Of a DNA stretch of 64,000 nucleotides, positions 11,862-22,894 are shown piece after piece. Source of the DNA: Rosellinia necatrix. Taxonomy: Eukaryota > Ascomycota > Sordariomycetes > Xylariales > Xylariaceae. The notes under the pieces were generated by a model. It had not been told where the DNA came from and made no database searches. It was given only the letters and a program-made list of their open reading frames with translations. The position numbers and the translations under genes are program-made. Within the stretch, counting starts at the first letter, position 1. Each line of letters starts with the position of its first letter. The DNA is taken from positions 1,240,001 to 1,304,000 of the forward strand of contig JAGYVD010000001.1 in assembly GCA_021209875.1 (NCBI GenBank), in the 5' to 3' direction.

Positions 11862-14022
11862 CCTATATGGGTTATATAAGGAGCTGCGTTGGCATCTGCT
11901 TGGATGTATATGCTGGGGTGAAGCAAATGTGTCTCTGACCCTCATATTGTCTGTTGCTTCGCCTCGCACTGTTGGTTCCTTGGTGGTTGGCTGTGCATCA
12001 AGCGCCTTATTTTTGGTATATTCGGTATGTTTTAATGATGCTATGTTATATTTGCATTCATGATTTTGCCCCAGTATTGCAATGATCTGTCGGGAAGCTT
12101 GGAAGGGGGGACGGTTATAGGGCACGGCCTTCCGGTTCTACGACACGGTAGCGTATGCTTTAGCTTTTATCCTATACATGATGAAGGTTTGCTGCCAGGT
12201 CCCTTGTTAGAGATTGGCTTCAGTATGAAGGTATTTCCCACCGCGTGCAGCCCGGTATGTGTCTATCTACCCGTTCACATCTCTAGTTCGGATGCCACGA
12301 GAGTAATGTTGCGCAGAGCCGTTGCCTCACCTTATGAGGAATCTACTCAATCAGGATATTGATATAATTAAGTTACACGGGGTACATCAGGTTCTGGTAA
12401 CAGAGGTAGCTTCCCGCTTGTATGTATGACAGAGAAAAGTACAAGTGTGTGCAACGCAAACCTAGGCGAATTTCTCAAAGCCAGGGGTGTCCTGGCGCAC
12501 GACGCCACAGATACGACTGATTGAAAACGTCCTAGATACAGAATATATGGTGCGTCAAATGGCACCACGGCCTGGCGAGCTTTGGTTGTGAGACTAAACG
12601 TTCATCGTTACGTCTAGGGACGAACAAAGAGGGAATATCATGCTAGGCAATTGTTGAAATAGTTGGTCAACGTAGTTGATGATTATAGACTAGTATTTAA
12701 GGAGTGGCCGGTGTGGTGTCATAACTATAATGCTCCGCAAGCTAGGCCACTATGCAGAAGACGAAATACGTCGTGATACAAATTCTGTGGGAGTGTGTGG
12801 GATTTGGTATCAACATCTGATCCTCGATATGCTGCAGTGAAGCGTGCCGAGAGGACGAGGAGCACATCCTATATAGGGGATGGATATTCTCCTCTTTTAA
12901 GATAACGAGAGGGCTTATTATGTGATGAGTTCTTCTGAGGAAGCTTTCAACTAGGTTAAGCTTTTAGCACTGGATGCGTTAGGCGTAAGGGGTTGTTTTG
13001 AGGCCAAGTGACGGCGACGTACAAGCTAACATCAGTTATTATCTCAGGGGCAGTACTTTATGGTGGGCGCTGTAGATATAACGATATCAATATTGTCATG
13101 TATATAAACTCTATGATTGGGGGAGGAGTGTGCGATACGAGATATAGGACTAGAGGGAAGTTAGCGATATCTATACTCTTACCCACGAGACCAAGTTGAC
13201 CTGATCGATGACCAAAAAGAAACCCGAGGATATCGGCCTCACGGTGGTTTCTTTAGCCCGCTACACTAGCACTTCGGGCCGTTCCTTATGTATGTATGTA
13301 ACGTGTGTCCTGGTATTACGTTGGCTACGATACGGTAGCTCGGAAGCGATGGTGGTGTCGCGACGCGTCAGACTAACATGCGGAGAGGCTAAAAGCCACG
13401 AATCACGAAAAGCTCGAGGCTTCTAAGCTTGCTTCTAATCATCAGTATCTACCAGCGCCAAACAGTTGGTGTCCGCATACTCCAATGCTGTGATGGAGTA
13501 TCCTCGCATATCCGCGAACGCCTATGATCGAAGCGGAGATGTCCCAAGAGAACAAGTTATACCTTGGCGTTCTTGTGGCACGAATTCATGCGCATGTCTA
13601 TAGTAATTTTAAGTGTAGGCGACAGAACCAGGACCGAGAGTCCCAGCTTGGGATCCGAGTAGTAGAACTTAAACTACCCAACTCCGAAACACTCCAGCGT
13701 TTTATTATCGACATGCAGCAGCCGTGCTGGCCTGCCGTGGCGTAGGTGGAGCGGATCAGGCATCGCGATGATCGGTTGGTGGATTAATTCGCGCGCAACA
13801 GGGAACAACGTCAATCTGGGAAAATTCCCTTTTTTGGGTCGTAGGAGATTACATGTTTCCGTAGTATGTAAATCCCATATATAATCACCGTAGAATGTGC
13901 ACTAGGGGAATATATATATACAGGGCGTTTTATACCTAGGCTTTGCTCTCTGAGTTCTCCGCAACCCAGCCTCGTTGGCGTGTTTTGTATAAGTTTAGTT
14001 TTCAGCGAACATTCATATCACG
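11862..14022. other. Intergenic, no gene seen
   Basis: Short open frames only, none with domain features. The segment directly before 14,023 has a TATA-like stretch at about 13,911-13,920 and probably serves as promoter of the LPMO-like gene. Confidence 0.55.
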
Positions 14023-14909
14023 ATGAAGTACGCAACCGCCGGCCTAGTTTCCCTGACCGCTCTAAGTGGTGTCCAGGGTCACGCTGTGATGACATCGCCT
14101 GCTCCCAGAAACGTATGCTTTACATGCCCCCTCCTCTCTACCCTTCAAGGGCTGATGATTTCCTGACAACACATTCCAGACAGGTCCCAAGCAACTAGAG
14201 CGGTGCGGAGCCATCGTCACTGCTGTCCTACAGCGAGGTAATTCAGCCTAGCGCCCCTGTTTGTGAGATGTTTAGCATATATGACGACTAATCGTGGAAT
14301 GAGAATAGATCTCGCCGGCCCCATCGAGAATGCCATGAAAGCTGTAGACGCGAGCTACAATTGCAACGCATACTTATGCCGAGGATACCAATACGAAGAT
14401 AACGTCAGCAAACTCAAAGCCGTGTCGGCCGGCGACGTTCTGACTTTTCATATTGACCTCGTTGCGGGTCATCATCCGGGATATGCCGTGAGTTTCTCTT
14501 CCTCTCTCTCACAATGATATCATGTTAGCACCTGGGAACTGCTAGGTGGCAATACTGACTTACCGTCTATTAATGAAGAATGTTTCTGTGGTTAATTTGG
14601 CATCGAACACCGTCATCGGAGCACCGCTTGTGAGCTGGGCTGACTGGCCTGATTCGACGTCCGGACCCCCGCGTAACGATAGTGAGTGCATACCCAAGTT
14701 TCTGTTCTGCGAACCCCGCTATTTTCACCTCGTTGAGTCCTACTGGCCGAGTGTTACTGACGCCTGAGAAAGCCGATTTCACAGTAACGATACCGAACAC
14801 ACTGGCTAGCGCTTGTGATGAGGGCGGTAAATGTGCCATTCAGTGGTTTTGGTGGTCCATTAGCAACTCTCAAACATACGAGAGTTGTGTCGATTTCTAT
14901 GTGCAGTAG
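14023..14909 (+). CDS. Small LPMO-like secreted protein (chitin-binding type-4-like)
   Basis: Five exons fit in phase: 14,023-14,112, 14,180-14,237, 14,309-14,487, 14,579-14,681 and 14,773-14,909. Introns are 67-91 nt with GTATGC, GTAATT or GTGAGT donors. The 188-aa product has a signal peptide (MKYATAGLVSLTALSGVQG) and a mature protein starting with His: HAVMTSPAPRNTGPK. An N-terminal histidine is the copper ligand of lytic polysaccharide monooxygenases. A second histidine pair (GHHPGY) lies mid-protein, and the C-terminus has WFWWSISNSQTYESCVDF, where a Phe or Tyr would take the axial position. Size and motifs match small fungal proteins annotated as chitin-binding type-4/LPMO-like. Oxidative activity and substrate are not shown by the sequence. 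Confidence 0.75.
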
Positions 14910-15418
14910 ATAGACGACGTTCTGGATTTGGTAGGGGGAAATGAGGTCGAAGTTGGACATGTATGTATATACTGAAGCATATATCCGATCATGGCCTAAT
15001 ACTAGGGTAATCAACCTCATATCTAATTGTAACGAGAGAGTGTCTCACTCTCAAGGTTCCTTTTCATTTTGCTACCTTCAATGAACTCACAAAACGTACC
15101 AATTGAGAGAAATGTATAGCATTTTTATTCTCAAGACAGCAAGGCATCTTGAGACGAAGCTTGATCTTCATTTACCCGTCTGAATGCTGGTGTATAAAAG
15201 GGGGGAAAAGCTCATATTAGGATATATCCCGTTAAATAAGATGCAACTAAGGCGAATCATTGCTCTCCCGTCACGTCACCCTTCCCCTCTCACTCTCACC
15301 CACAAACTACATCTCACTCGAATTCATCATCAACCCAAAAATACTCACGTACATTCCTTACTTACCGTCGAAGCGTCTGCTTCTTCCCCCAACTATATAA
15401 ACCCCCTCACACCCCCCA
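14910..15418. other. Intergenic between the LPMO-like and 2EXR genes
   Basis: No gene. The last 150 bases are pyrimidine-rich and include CACCC-rich stretches and a TATATAAAC box at 15,393-15,401, about 20 bases before the ATG of the next gene. Confidence 0.5.
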
Positions 15419-16411
15419 ATGTCAACCTTCCCCCTCTTCCCCGCGCTCCCCACCGAGCTGCGCCTCGAGGTCTGGCGCGCGCACTTCACGAGCGTGCACG
15501 GGACGCGGATGCACATATTCCACGCCCCGCCGTCCGGCGGTAGCGGGCCGCAATACGTGTGCCAGGACGCGGCGACGGGGGCGGCGGCGGCGCACGACAC
15601 GCTGGCGGCCGCGCGGGCGAGCCCCGAGGCGCGCGGGGTGCTGGAGTCGCTGTTCGCCGTCGGCGACACGCGCTGCCTGCAGCCGCAGAACGACCTGCTC
15701 GATTCCGCCGGGCGGCTGATCGACCACCACGGCCATCTTCCTCCACCGGGCGGTAGCGGTAGTGGTGGCGGAGGCAGTGGTGGTGGTGGTGGTGGTAGTG
15801 GAGGTGATGGAGAGGGCGAGCAGTCGTCGTCGTTGTCGGGGGGTTCCCTGCGCGCGCTGTACGCGGCGGCGGCGCGCGACGAGCTGCGGCGGCGCGCGCG
15901 CGAGTTCGCCCTGGGGCCGGACGACGTCGTGTACGTGGTCGACGGCGACACGACGCGGCTCCTGGCGGCGCTGGGCGCCGCGCCCTGGTTCGCGCGCGTG
16001 CGGCGGCTGGGCGTCCAGGTGTTGAACTTCGCGGCGGGGGCGGTGCCGGGCGTGTCGGACCGGCTGGGCCGCTGGGCGCGGTGGGACGCGCTGCTCTCGT
16101 CGCCGCCCGCCGGCCTGCGGCGGCTCCTGGAGGGGCCCGGGCTCGAGCGGCTCCTCTTGGTCGTCGTTCCGGACCTTTCGGGCGCGACCCGGCTCGCGTG
16201 GAACCCCCGGCCGAACGTGTACGGCTTCGTCGTCGCCGATCCCGATTCTTTCGTCTTGGGCACGGCCGAGCAGGAGCGCGTTGTCCGGAGCCACGTGCGG
16301 CTGGTCTACTCTCGTCTCTGCGAGGCGTTTCCGAACCTAGACGCCGACGCCAAGGTCGGCTGTGTTGCGGATGTGGTGCCCGCGCGAGCCAAGTTTAGCA
16401 TCTATCCGTAA
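15419..16411 (+). CDS. 2EXR (F-box-like) domain protein
   Basis: Intronless 330-aa protein. The N-terminus, FPLFPALPTELRLEVWRAHF, is the characteristic start of the fungal 2EXR family (PF20150), a degenerate F-box-like domain found in large mould-specific families of unknown function. A low-complexity linker of Gly and Ser lies at about residues 110-138, followed by an Arg-rich segment and a C-terminal half ending in FSIYP. The coding sequence is far richer in GC (many CGG/GCG codons) than its flanks, so open frames in all other phases are artefacts. Adaptor or ubiquitin-ligase roles are often suggested for this family but are not shown here. Confidence 0.75.
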   Translation: MSTFPLFPALPTELRLEVWRAHFTSVHGTRMHIFHAPPSGGSGPQYVCQDAATGAAAAHDTLAAARASPEARGVLESLFAVGDTRCLQPQNDLLDSAGRLIDHHGHLPPPGGSGSGGGGSGGGGGGSGGDGEGEQSSSLSGGSLRALYAAAARDELRRRAREFALGPDDVVYVVDGDTTRLLAALGAAPWFARVRRLGVQVLNFAAGAVPGVSDRLGRWARWDALLSSPPAGLRRLLEGPGLERLLLVVVPDLSGATRLAWNPRPNVYGFVVADPDSFVLGTAEQERVVRSHVRLVYSRLCEAFPNLDADAKVGCVADVVPARAKFSIYP

Positions 16412-17627
16412 GTATGCGCTTGTATGTTCATCATTACAGTAAGGCGTCAGTATCGTTCTTATGCAGACAAGCGTACGATGGCTGGGTTATAGTTTCGATT
16501 AATTCAGGCACTCATTACGTGTAGTTACTGCGTGGATGTATCCAAATGAGAGAGCAGCTGTAGGTACGGACAATCATCATGCGTTATATGTCTCTACAAG
16601 ATGGCAAATTAAGCGAAGTATGGAAATGGTCACTATTACAACTGACGCGTGACCGGTAACCTATGAAAATTTCATAGGGTGGAGTATATTTCATATTAAT
16701 AGAAGAATTAAACTTCGTGGTTCAAAGGCTCAATAAGCCGTTATACTTTCTGGGTGGCAGTATTAGGATTGCCTACCAAATCCTAGGCTGGGAGTGTCAC
16801 GTTAGGGGTGCCAACCCGTCTTGGGAGGGCTCAAATCCAAGTGGAGTGGGGATCAAAACACGAGAAAGGGGGAATGATTCACCTTAGAATGGGACCAGCA
16901 ATAGCGGACAGCAGATTCAAGAGAGAAATGCATTGCATGATCATAGACGTGTACCGTCGAATAACACAACCCACAATTCTCCACCAGAGCTTGTGCCGCA
17001 GTCGTAAACATACGTGCCCCCCTGGGCGTCGTCTTCCATATGCTACAAGGAAGACGAGGCGGCTCCATGCACCTTCTGTTTCCTGTCAACCATAGGTGGA
17101 TATGCACTCCCATCGTCCATCGTAGAATCAAACTATCTCGTGATGATAGGTTGGTGATGCACACCATGAAAGCTTCGAATGGCGATAAAGACCATGCGGG
17201 GGGGTTGTTGATACTCTGTTTTTCAAGAGCTCAAGATGTTTCCTTGGGCCCGGGCTGACATCGAGGAAGCCATAGGCAAAAGAAAAAGAAAGAAAGCGCT
17301 CGCGGCCTATGGAATCACCCTGCGGCGAGCGCGCTGTGTTTTATGTTCGCCCTCATACCGAATCTTGCTGCAGCTGCATTGCGAAGCATATGCTGAATAG
17401 GCCGAGGGGCAAATAAAGCCCAAGGTCGTAAACCCTGCAAAACAAACATCGGAGTTGTAGCATTTCCGGGGATAACGAAAGAAGTCGCAAGACTCTTTTC
17501 TCCCTCCAGTACTTGAAGTCATTAAGCCAGTCTGTTGGCCTTTCCACGTCGTTCCGACACACCTCTCTTTTTTACTAGCTGGTGTTTTGGACTTGTTCGG
17601 TGGTTTCCCTTCCGATGTCGACTGCTT
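16412..17627. other. Intergenic, no gene seen
   Basis: Base composition falls back to background after the GC-rich gene. Short frames on both strands (for example a Cys-containing minus frame at 16,853-17,167) have no domain or splice support. Confidence 0.5.
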
Positions 17628-18746
17628 CTAGTTGACTGGCAATCGGTCGAGACTGCCACCTTTGGTAAGCCAATCCGACTCGATCAACGATTCCCGAGCC
17701 TGGTACAGGAAACGATAGGCAGTTTTAATCGTGCCATCACTGACACCTGCTACAGCGGCGATTTGTTTGGAACTCTTGCTCTCGCCCATGAGATGAGAAA
17801 TCATGTAAATGCAGGCTGCAGCGACAGATAAAGGCGAGCGGCCTGCCAGATCCCGAACCGAGGAACTCTTCTCGCACAACTCGGAAGAGATTCTTGCCAT
17901 GAGATGGTTGTTACTGAAACGGAGCCCGCTGCAGTACCTCGCGCAGAGCTCGGTAGCGTTGGTGGCGCTGAGGGTGGGGGCTGGGCCATCCTGGTTGATG
18001 GGACGGATGAAGGGCTTATTCTTCTCGTCCTGGAGGAACTTTTCCAGCATTTTGAATGTCCTGCCAATCTCTTTCTTGGGTACCTTGGTGAGGGCAAAGA
18101 TCTCGCGGAAAGTCCTCGGGGCGTTGGACTGGCGGCAGGCGATAAAGATGCAGCCAGCGATGATGACCTCGGTGGATTTGCCCTTGAAGTACTTGGCATC
18201 GTCGGTCATTTTGAAAATGTGCTTGGCGGCGTCCTGCGTGGTCTTGGAAATATTCATAGCATCGCAGAAGTTGGAGATCTCGCGGTACGCCGCCAGCAGA
18301 GCCGTATTGCTCTGCTTGGTGTCCTTCTCGTTCTTCTTGGCACCTTTATTCTGGAGACGCTGCAATTCTCTCGCGTCCTTGCCGTCGAAAGCGATGTTGG
18401 TTTCGAGCTGAGAGCCATTCAGGAGGGGATTGACGGAGTCGCCGACACGACTCGGGTCGTCATTGTTCTGGTCGTCGTTGGCGAAAGTTCGCCATTCGGA
18501 GCGGGTATCGATGATGCGGTCGCCGAGGACAAGGCCACACGAGGCGCAGACCATGTCGCCCGACGAGAACTCCTCGACGAGATTCGGAGGGAACTCGCGG
18601 CAGTCGGGGCACTGCATGATTTCATTGAGGTTCTGCTGCCAGGGCTGCTCCTTTGGCGCCTTCTGGCCGTCATCGCTAGCGGCGGCACTCGCGCTCTGCT
18701 GGGCGGCAATGAAGGCGTCGGAATGCGACGACACTGCTGTGGCCAT
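17628..18746 (-). CDS. sua7: Transcription initiation factor TFIIB
   Basis: General RNA polymerase II factor, nuclear, bridging TBP and Pol II. The 372-aa frame starting at 18,746 (MATAVSSHSD) is intronless. A zinc ribbon has Cys46, Cys49, Cys67 and Cys70 (CPDC...CASC). The B-reader/linker region reads GLVLGDRIIDTRSEWRTFAN, as in TFIIB of other fungi. Two cyclin-like repeats follow (about residues 140-215 and 245-320), with GKSTEVIIAGCIFIACRQ and GRSPLSVAAACIYMISHLMG as their typical cores. The frame stays open 40 codons upstream, but those residues are repetitive and read as 5' leader, so I chose the internal ATG. The leader has the near-tandem GGGAGTTGGGAGTT motif. Confidence 0.95.
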   Translation of the reverse strand: MATAVSSHSDAFIAAQQSASAAASDDGQKAPKEQPWQQNLNEIMQCPDCREFPPNLVEEFSSGDMVCASCGLVLGDRIIDTRSEWRTFANDDQNNDDPSRVGDSVNPLLNGSQLETNIAFDGKDARELQRLQNKGAKKNEKDTKQSNTALLAAYREISNFCDAMNISKTTQDAAKHIFKMTDDAKYFKGKSTEVIIAGCIFIACRQSNAPRTFREIFALTKVPKKEIGRTFKMLEKFLQDEKNKPFIRPINQDGPAPTLSATNATELCARYCSGLRFSNNHLMARISSELCEKSSSVRDLAGRSPLSVAAACIYMISHLMGESKSSKQIAAVAGVSDGTIKTAYRFLYQARESLIESDWLTKGGSLDRLPVN

Positions 18747-19791
18747 GATGTCGATGGCGATGACGGTAAGGATCGGCAATCGAGAAGATCGATTGGGGGC
18801 GCACGGAGGGAGTTGGGAGTTGGGAGTTGGGAGTGAAGAGTCGAAAGCGGAAAACAAGGGAGACAAAGAGCGTGTTTGCTGCTAGATTGTGCTGCTGCTG
18901 TATTAAGGCGCCGAACAGGTCGGAGTCGCGAGTCGCGTGAGAAGAGAGCCCGGAGAGAATGGGACGGAGGCGCGTGGAAAGATGGAAAATGCTGCTGGGC
19001 AGTGAAAAGGCGGAGGATGTGATGAAGGGAATGGCCTAGAATCTGACTCAGCGCGCAAGGCCAGTAGGCATACTTAGGTAGGTAGGCGCTTGAGGGACGA
19101 GGTTTAGTGTACGAGGCCACTAAAAGTGGGGGTCACAGGTACAGAACGCTTTTTTTAGTTGCCGTAACGTCGAGGGTATGGCAGTCGAGAGTACGCGATA
19201 CTAAAGGTTAGCAGGTGGGTTGTTAGGTTAATCATGAACTGAATGAAGTTCCAACACAAATGGGCTCAAATTGTCAGTATTTATATGCGATATCTCGAAG
19301 GACAATGACATTGCAGGTGACAATGCGGGTTATACAGTTGAATGCGAATCACAACATCTGTTTTTTTTTTTTTTTTTCTTTCTTTCTGACTTTCTTTATT
19401 CATCATATTCATTAGAACTATCAGGGATATGTCGAGGCTTCTAAATGCCTCTTGTTTCTTATTCTTTCCTGTCTTGTAACAGCTCCTGATCGTGGTAGTG
19501 TCTCCTCGTCCAGCTTCACCACACGTTAGATACTTATAATCCCATACAAATGCCTGGGAAACATGTGTCCAAAACAGCGACCTCTATGCTCGCTTTCTCT
19601 TTGCACCCCTTTTAGGAGACAACCTGCGATTAAAACTAAGTAATTCAGCGACGATGACTTCTTGGACATTGTTCCATAGGGGCTGTTTTGCTAGGAGAGG
19701 AATGGGGCATGGATGGGGGATGTGTGTGGCCGAGTCCGCCCCCAAAATTAGGCTTTCTCCTCACAGCCACGAGATAGGCAGCTGGATAATA
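18747..19791. other. TFIIB promoter and intergenic DNA
   Basis: Upstream leader and promoter of the minus-strand TFIIB gene, plus the 3' flank of the next minus-strand gene. Contains GGTAGGTAGGCG at 19,078 and a T-run at 19,361-19,377. No further gene seen. Confidence 0.5.
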
Positions 19792-20421
19792 CTAGCTGCG
19801 TATGACATGGTGGCGAAGAGGCAGGTCGTTCGGGCGGACCGGCGAAGGCTTCTGCGCGGGCTGTGGTAGGGACGGGTGGGAGGCGAATGCTGGATGTTGA
19901 TGATAGAGAGCATGGGCTCTCTTCTCGTTCTGGACGTGTGCCTCCAGCGCTTTCCAGTCGTCCTTTTGGGCGGTCCTCTCGCCCTGTCCATCCACCGGAG
20001 CCTCCGAGAGGTGGTGGCCCTCATCGGGGGCGGCAGAAGATGCCGGAGGGGCATGGGAGCCTAGCGCCAATGACGATCGACCGGCCAGGGACTTCCGTAT
20101 TAACAGCTCGCGCTCCAAATCCCCGCCCAGCTGCCGGCCGGCCCAACCCGGTTCCCTCTTTGGCGAGAACGGTGAGCCTGGGCTCCCCGCCGGCACCATT
20201 CGAAACCCGTTATCGCGATTTCGCCGTGCCTTGATGCAGTGTACTAGCACGAAGACGGCAAGGGCCAGGACGATGAGGGCGCCGATGATGATCACGACAA
20301 GTAACCAGGGGTCCAGCGCGAGGGAGACGGTGTCCCCTCCGTCGCCATTGCCTGGGGGGGCGTTGGACACAGCAGAGGGATGGTTTGTGCCATCATTGCG
20401 CCGGTAATGGAGTAGACCCAT
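19792..20421 (-). CDS. Single-pass membrane protein, function unknown
   Basis: A 209-aa frame from the ATG at 20,421 (MGLLHYRRND). A short hydrophilic N-terminus is followed by one strong membrane segment at about residues 37-62 (DPWLLVVIIIGALIVLALAVF), then KARRNRD. By the positive-inside rule this puts the C-terminal 145 residues in the cytosol. The tail is rich in Pro, Ser, Ala and His with no domain I recognise. This architecture is common among mould-specific conserved membrane proteins. Further in-frame codons lie upstream, but they encode a Pro/Ser/Cys-rich stretch typical of a leader. Intronless. Confidence 0.55.
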   Translation of the reverse strand: MGLLHYRRNDGTNHPSAVSNAPPGNGDGGDTVSLALDPWLLVVIIIGALIVLALAVFVLVHCIKARRNRDNGFRMVPAGSPGSPFSPKREPGWAGRQLGGDLERELLIRKSLAGRSSLALGSHAPPASSAAPDEGHHLSEAPVDGQGERTAQKDDWKALEAHVQNEKRAHALYHQHPAFASHPSLPQPAQKPSPVRPNDLPLRHHVIRS

Positions 20422-22894
20422 CTCGAGGACTATCCGATTTCGAGTGTTGGGAGAATGGCTGATAAGAGAGGGGCATGGCGAGCAACAGATAACAACAACA
20501 GGATGAGGGGGATGCAGGCTATATGAACTCCTCACTCACCCGTGGGGGCGCCGTCTTCTCGAGGGACTGCGCCTTTCCATTGCCTCGCCTATTGATGGCC
20601 GTGCCATCACTAACCACACACAGACATGGAAGGGAAGCAAGCCTGAGTACTGACTGCCACTCTGCGCGGTGGGTAACATCATGCAACGACGTAGTGCTAT
20701 CCTCGGACGACCAGCTAACCAGGCATCGCACCCTTTGGGCGGGGGCCTCGGTGTGGCTTGCAATGCATGCCCTCCTCGTCCCCTTCGAGCCTTTGATGGA
20801 GGAGTCTATTAACGTCTATCCTAGGTGTGGGGCATACATTGGTATAGGGCATTGGTATAGGGGCATTGGTGTAGGGTGTTGGTGTGTAGGGTATTGGTAT
20901 TGGTATAGGGCTTCGAGGAGAGATGGCCTTGGTTTCCTGCCATTCCCTGTCTCTCCCTGTTTCTCCTGTCTCTGTCTGTCCCTTGGGTTGCACTCGCTGC
21001 GACTTGATGTGCCCTTGATGATGGTCAGAGGTGGGCTGTGTGTGACTGATGATTGGTGACTCCCTTCTTTGGTGACTGCCGCCCGCCCACAGTCTGCGTC
21101 TGTCGCTTACCTACATATCTATATACTTACATAGGTGCCTACCTAGGTGCCTACTTAGGTGCCTACTTAGGTGCTTACTTAAATACCTATTTGTATACCC
21201 CCTCCATAGACTGGCTGGTATGGTGACACTGCGGCTTCTGACCACTCAGCTTCGTGATCAATCAATAATACCGTCATTTCTCATCCCCTCGCTTGTTGAA
21301 TCCATGCCTAGTGACGCAAACACGGCAGTACTCATACCAATAGTCAACTTGCTCTCCGTGCTCGCGCTTATTCACATGAAAGACAGCATGGGTGGCATTC
21401 GGCTCGAGTGCACCCGACCAATACACCTCGGGCACTCGCCGATTCAGGCGGAGACAAGTTGGCTACACCAGTGCGAGCGGGAATCATCAATACATGATAC
21501 TAACCAAATGGTTCCATCATCGCCAAGGCGTTTGGCATCGAATTCACTAGTTGAGAATCGTTCGAAGAGAGCGACGATAGCCTACTGAGGAGGCACTGAC
21601 AATGAATAACCCCGGAGTTAGAACAAACCGAGCTTTAGGAGAGGTTGTAGGGAAACCCGCCATCATATGATAGCTTTGTTACTCAGGGTGCCTATCAAGG
21701 AGATTGGGCTTTGGGCAGAGAGTTAGAGGAGTGCTTCGGCGCTGAGGTTTGACTGGGGCGCCGAGGGATATAAATGTTGTGACTTGTACATATCGGAGTA
21801 TGTCGGGCCTGGAGATCTGAAAATATATACGCGCCGACCGAACCGTAGATAATGAGCATGAATTTCATGGTGTGTAGAGAGGCTTTGACTCTGGCAGCGA
21901 TTGCTGCAGCACCCTTCGGCATGCCATGGCTTATCCCCCTTGTATTTTACCTGGGCCGATCACCTTCCTATATAACCGAGGGAGGCAACAGTCAACGCTA
22001 ACTGAATTCTGTCATTGTTCTGCCTTACGAATAACGCTTTATTCAAAATGTGCCCACATACAATTTCTAACATTATATAGGAATTATTCCTGGTAGTACG
22101 GGCTGGGCCTATTCTAAGGGGCGATATTTATTCTATTACGACTTTTACTCCTGGCCATCATCATGATGCATTCTTTATGATTAGTCTATTCTCTCTCGAT
22201 GATGCCTTTTTTTTTTTTCTTCTTCTTCTTCTTAGGTTCGCCTTGTTATTTCTCCTCTATACCACCTTCTCGGCTATTTCCATCAACTGCCGTCCTTGCG
22301 ATGCTAACGAAAATGTCAGTGTTTTTCACGGGGCCATTTACGCCAAAGGAGGGTGTTATTGAATTCAAACAAGGAAAGGGAATTGGCACCAGATTGAGCC
22401 CCAAATTATAGATAGATAGAAACGACAAAGTAAGACTGCGATGAACCTAAAAAACCTCTTATTTTGCGAGTGCTCGCCCAAAGTAGAGAGTTGCAGCGCT
22501 CCTGAACAGTCGGTACGATGGGTTGCGAGTCTAAGACTTTTACAAGAAACGATTTAGGGTAAACTCCAAAGGGCTATCGTCCCATAGGTTTTGATTTGGA
22601 TGTAACTGTTGAAAAGTGTACATACAATGTTATACTATGTACATCTAGTAGGTGGCAGCAATAAGAGCTGCGCGTCTTATTCTATAGTAGTCGTTGGCTT
22701 GATCGTTGAATGCTAAGAAGGACACAAGCATTGTAGCTAGCCAGAAAGGCTTGGCAGGCTTGGCAACGCTTGCTGGGGAACTCCCAGAACTGTGTGTGTG
22801 GGCGGGGTTTGCGGCTCTAGATTGCCGATGCGTAGCCGGATCACTGGATCACTGGATCACTACATACATGACCGCCGGTGTGAACTCGCTTGTC
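20422..22894. other. Intergenic with short tandem repeats
   Basis: No supported gene. Holds degenerate GGTATAGGGCATT-type repeats at 20,840-20,912, a TAGGTGCCTACT tandem at 21,130-21,180, and an 8-bp GGATCACT unit three times at 22,838-22,861. A minus-strand frame starting near 21,866 (MKFMLIIYGSVGAYIF) has a hydrophobic start but no further support. Confidence 0.5.

Noticed and set aside
15357..16294. Long minus-strand frames of 290-301 residues
   Set aside because: Shadows of the GC-rich 2EXR gene; Arg/Pro/Ser-rich low-complexity translation without a domain.
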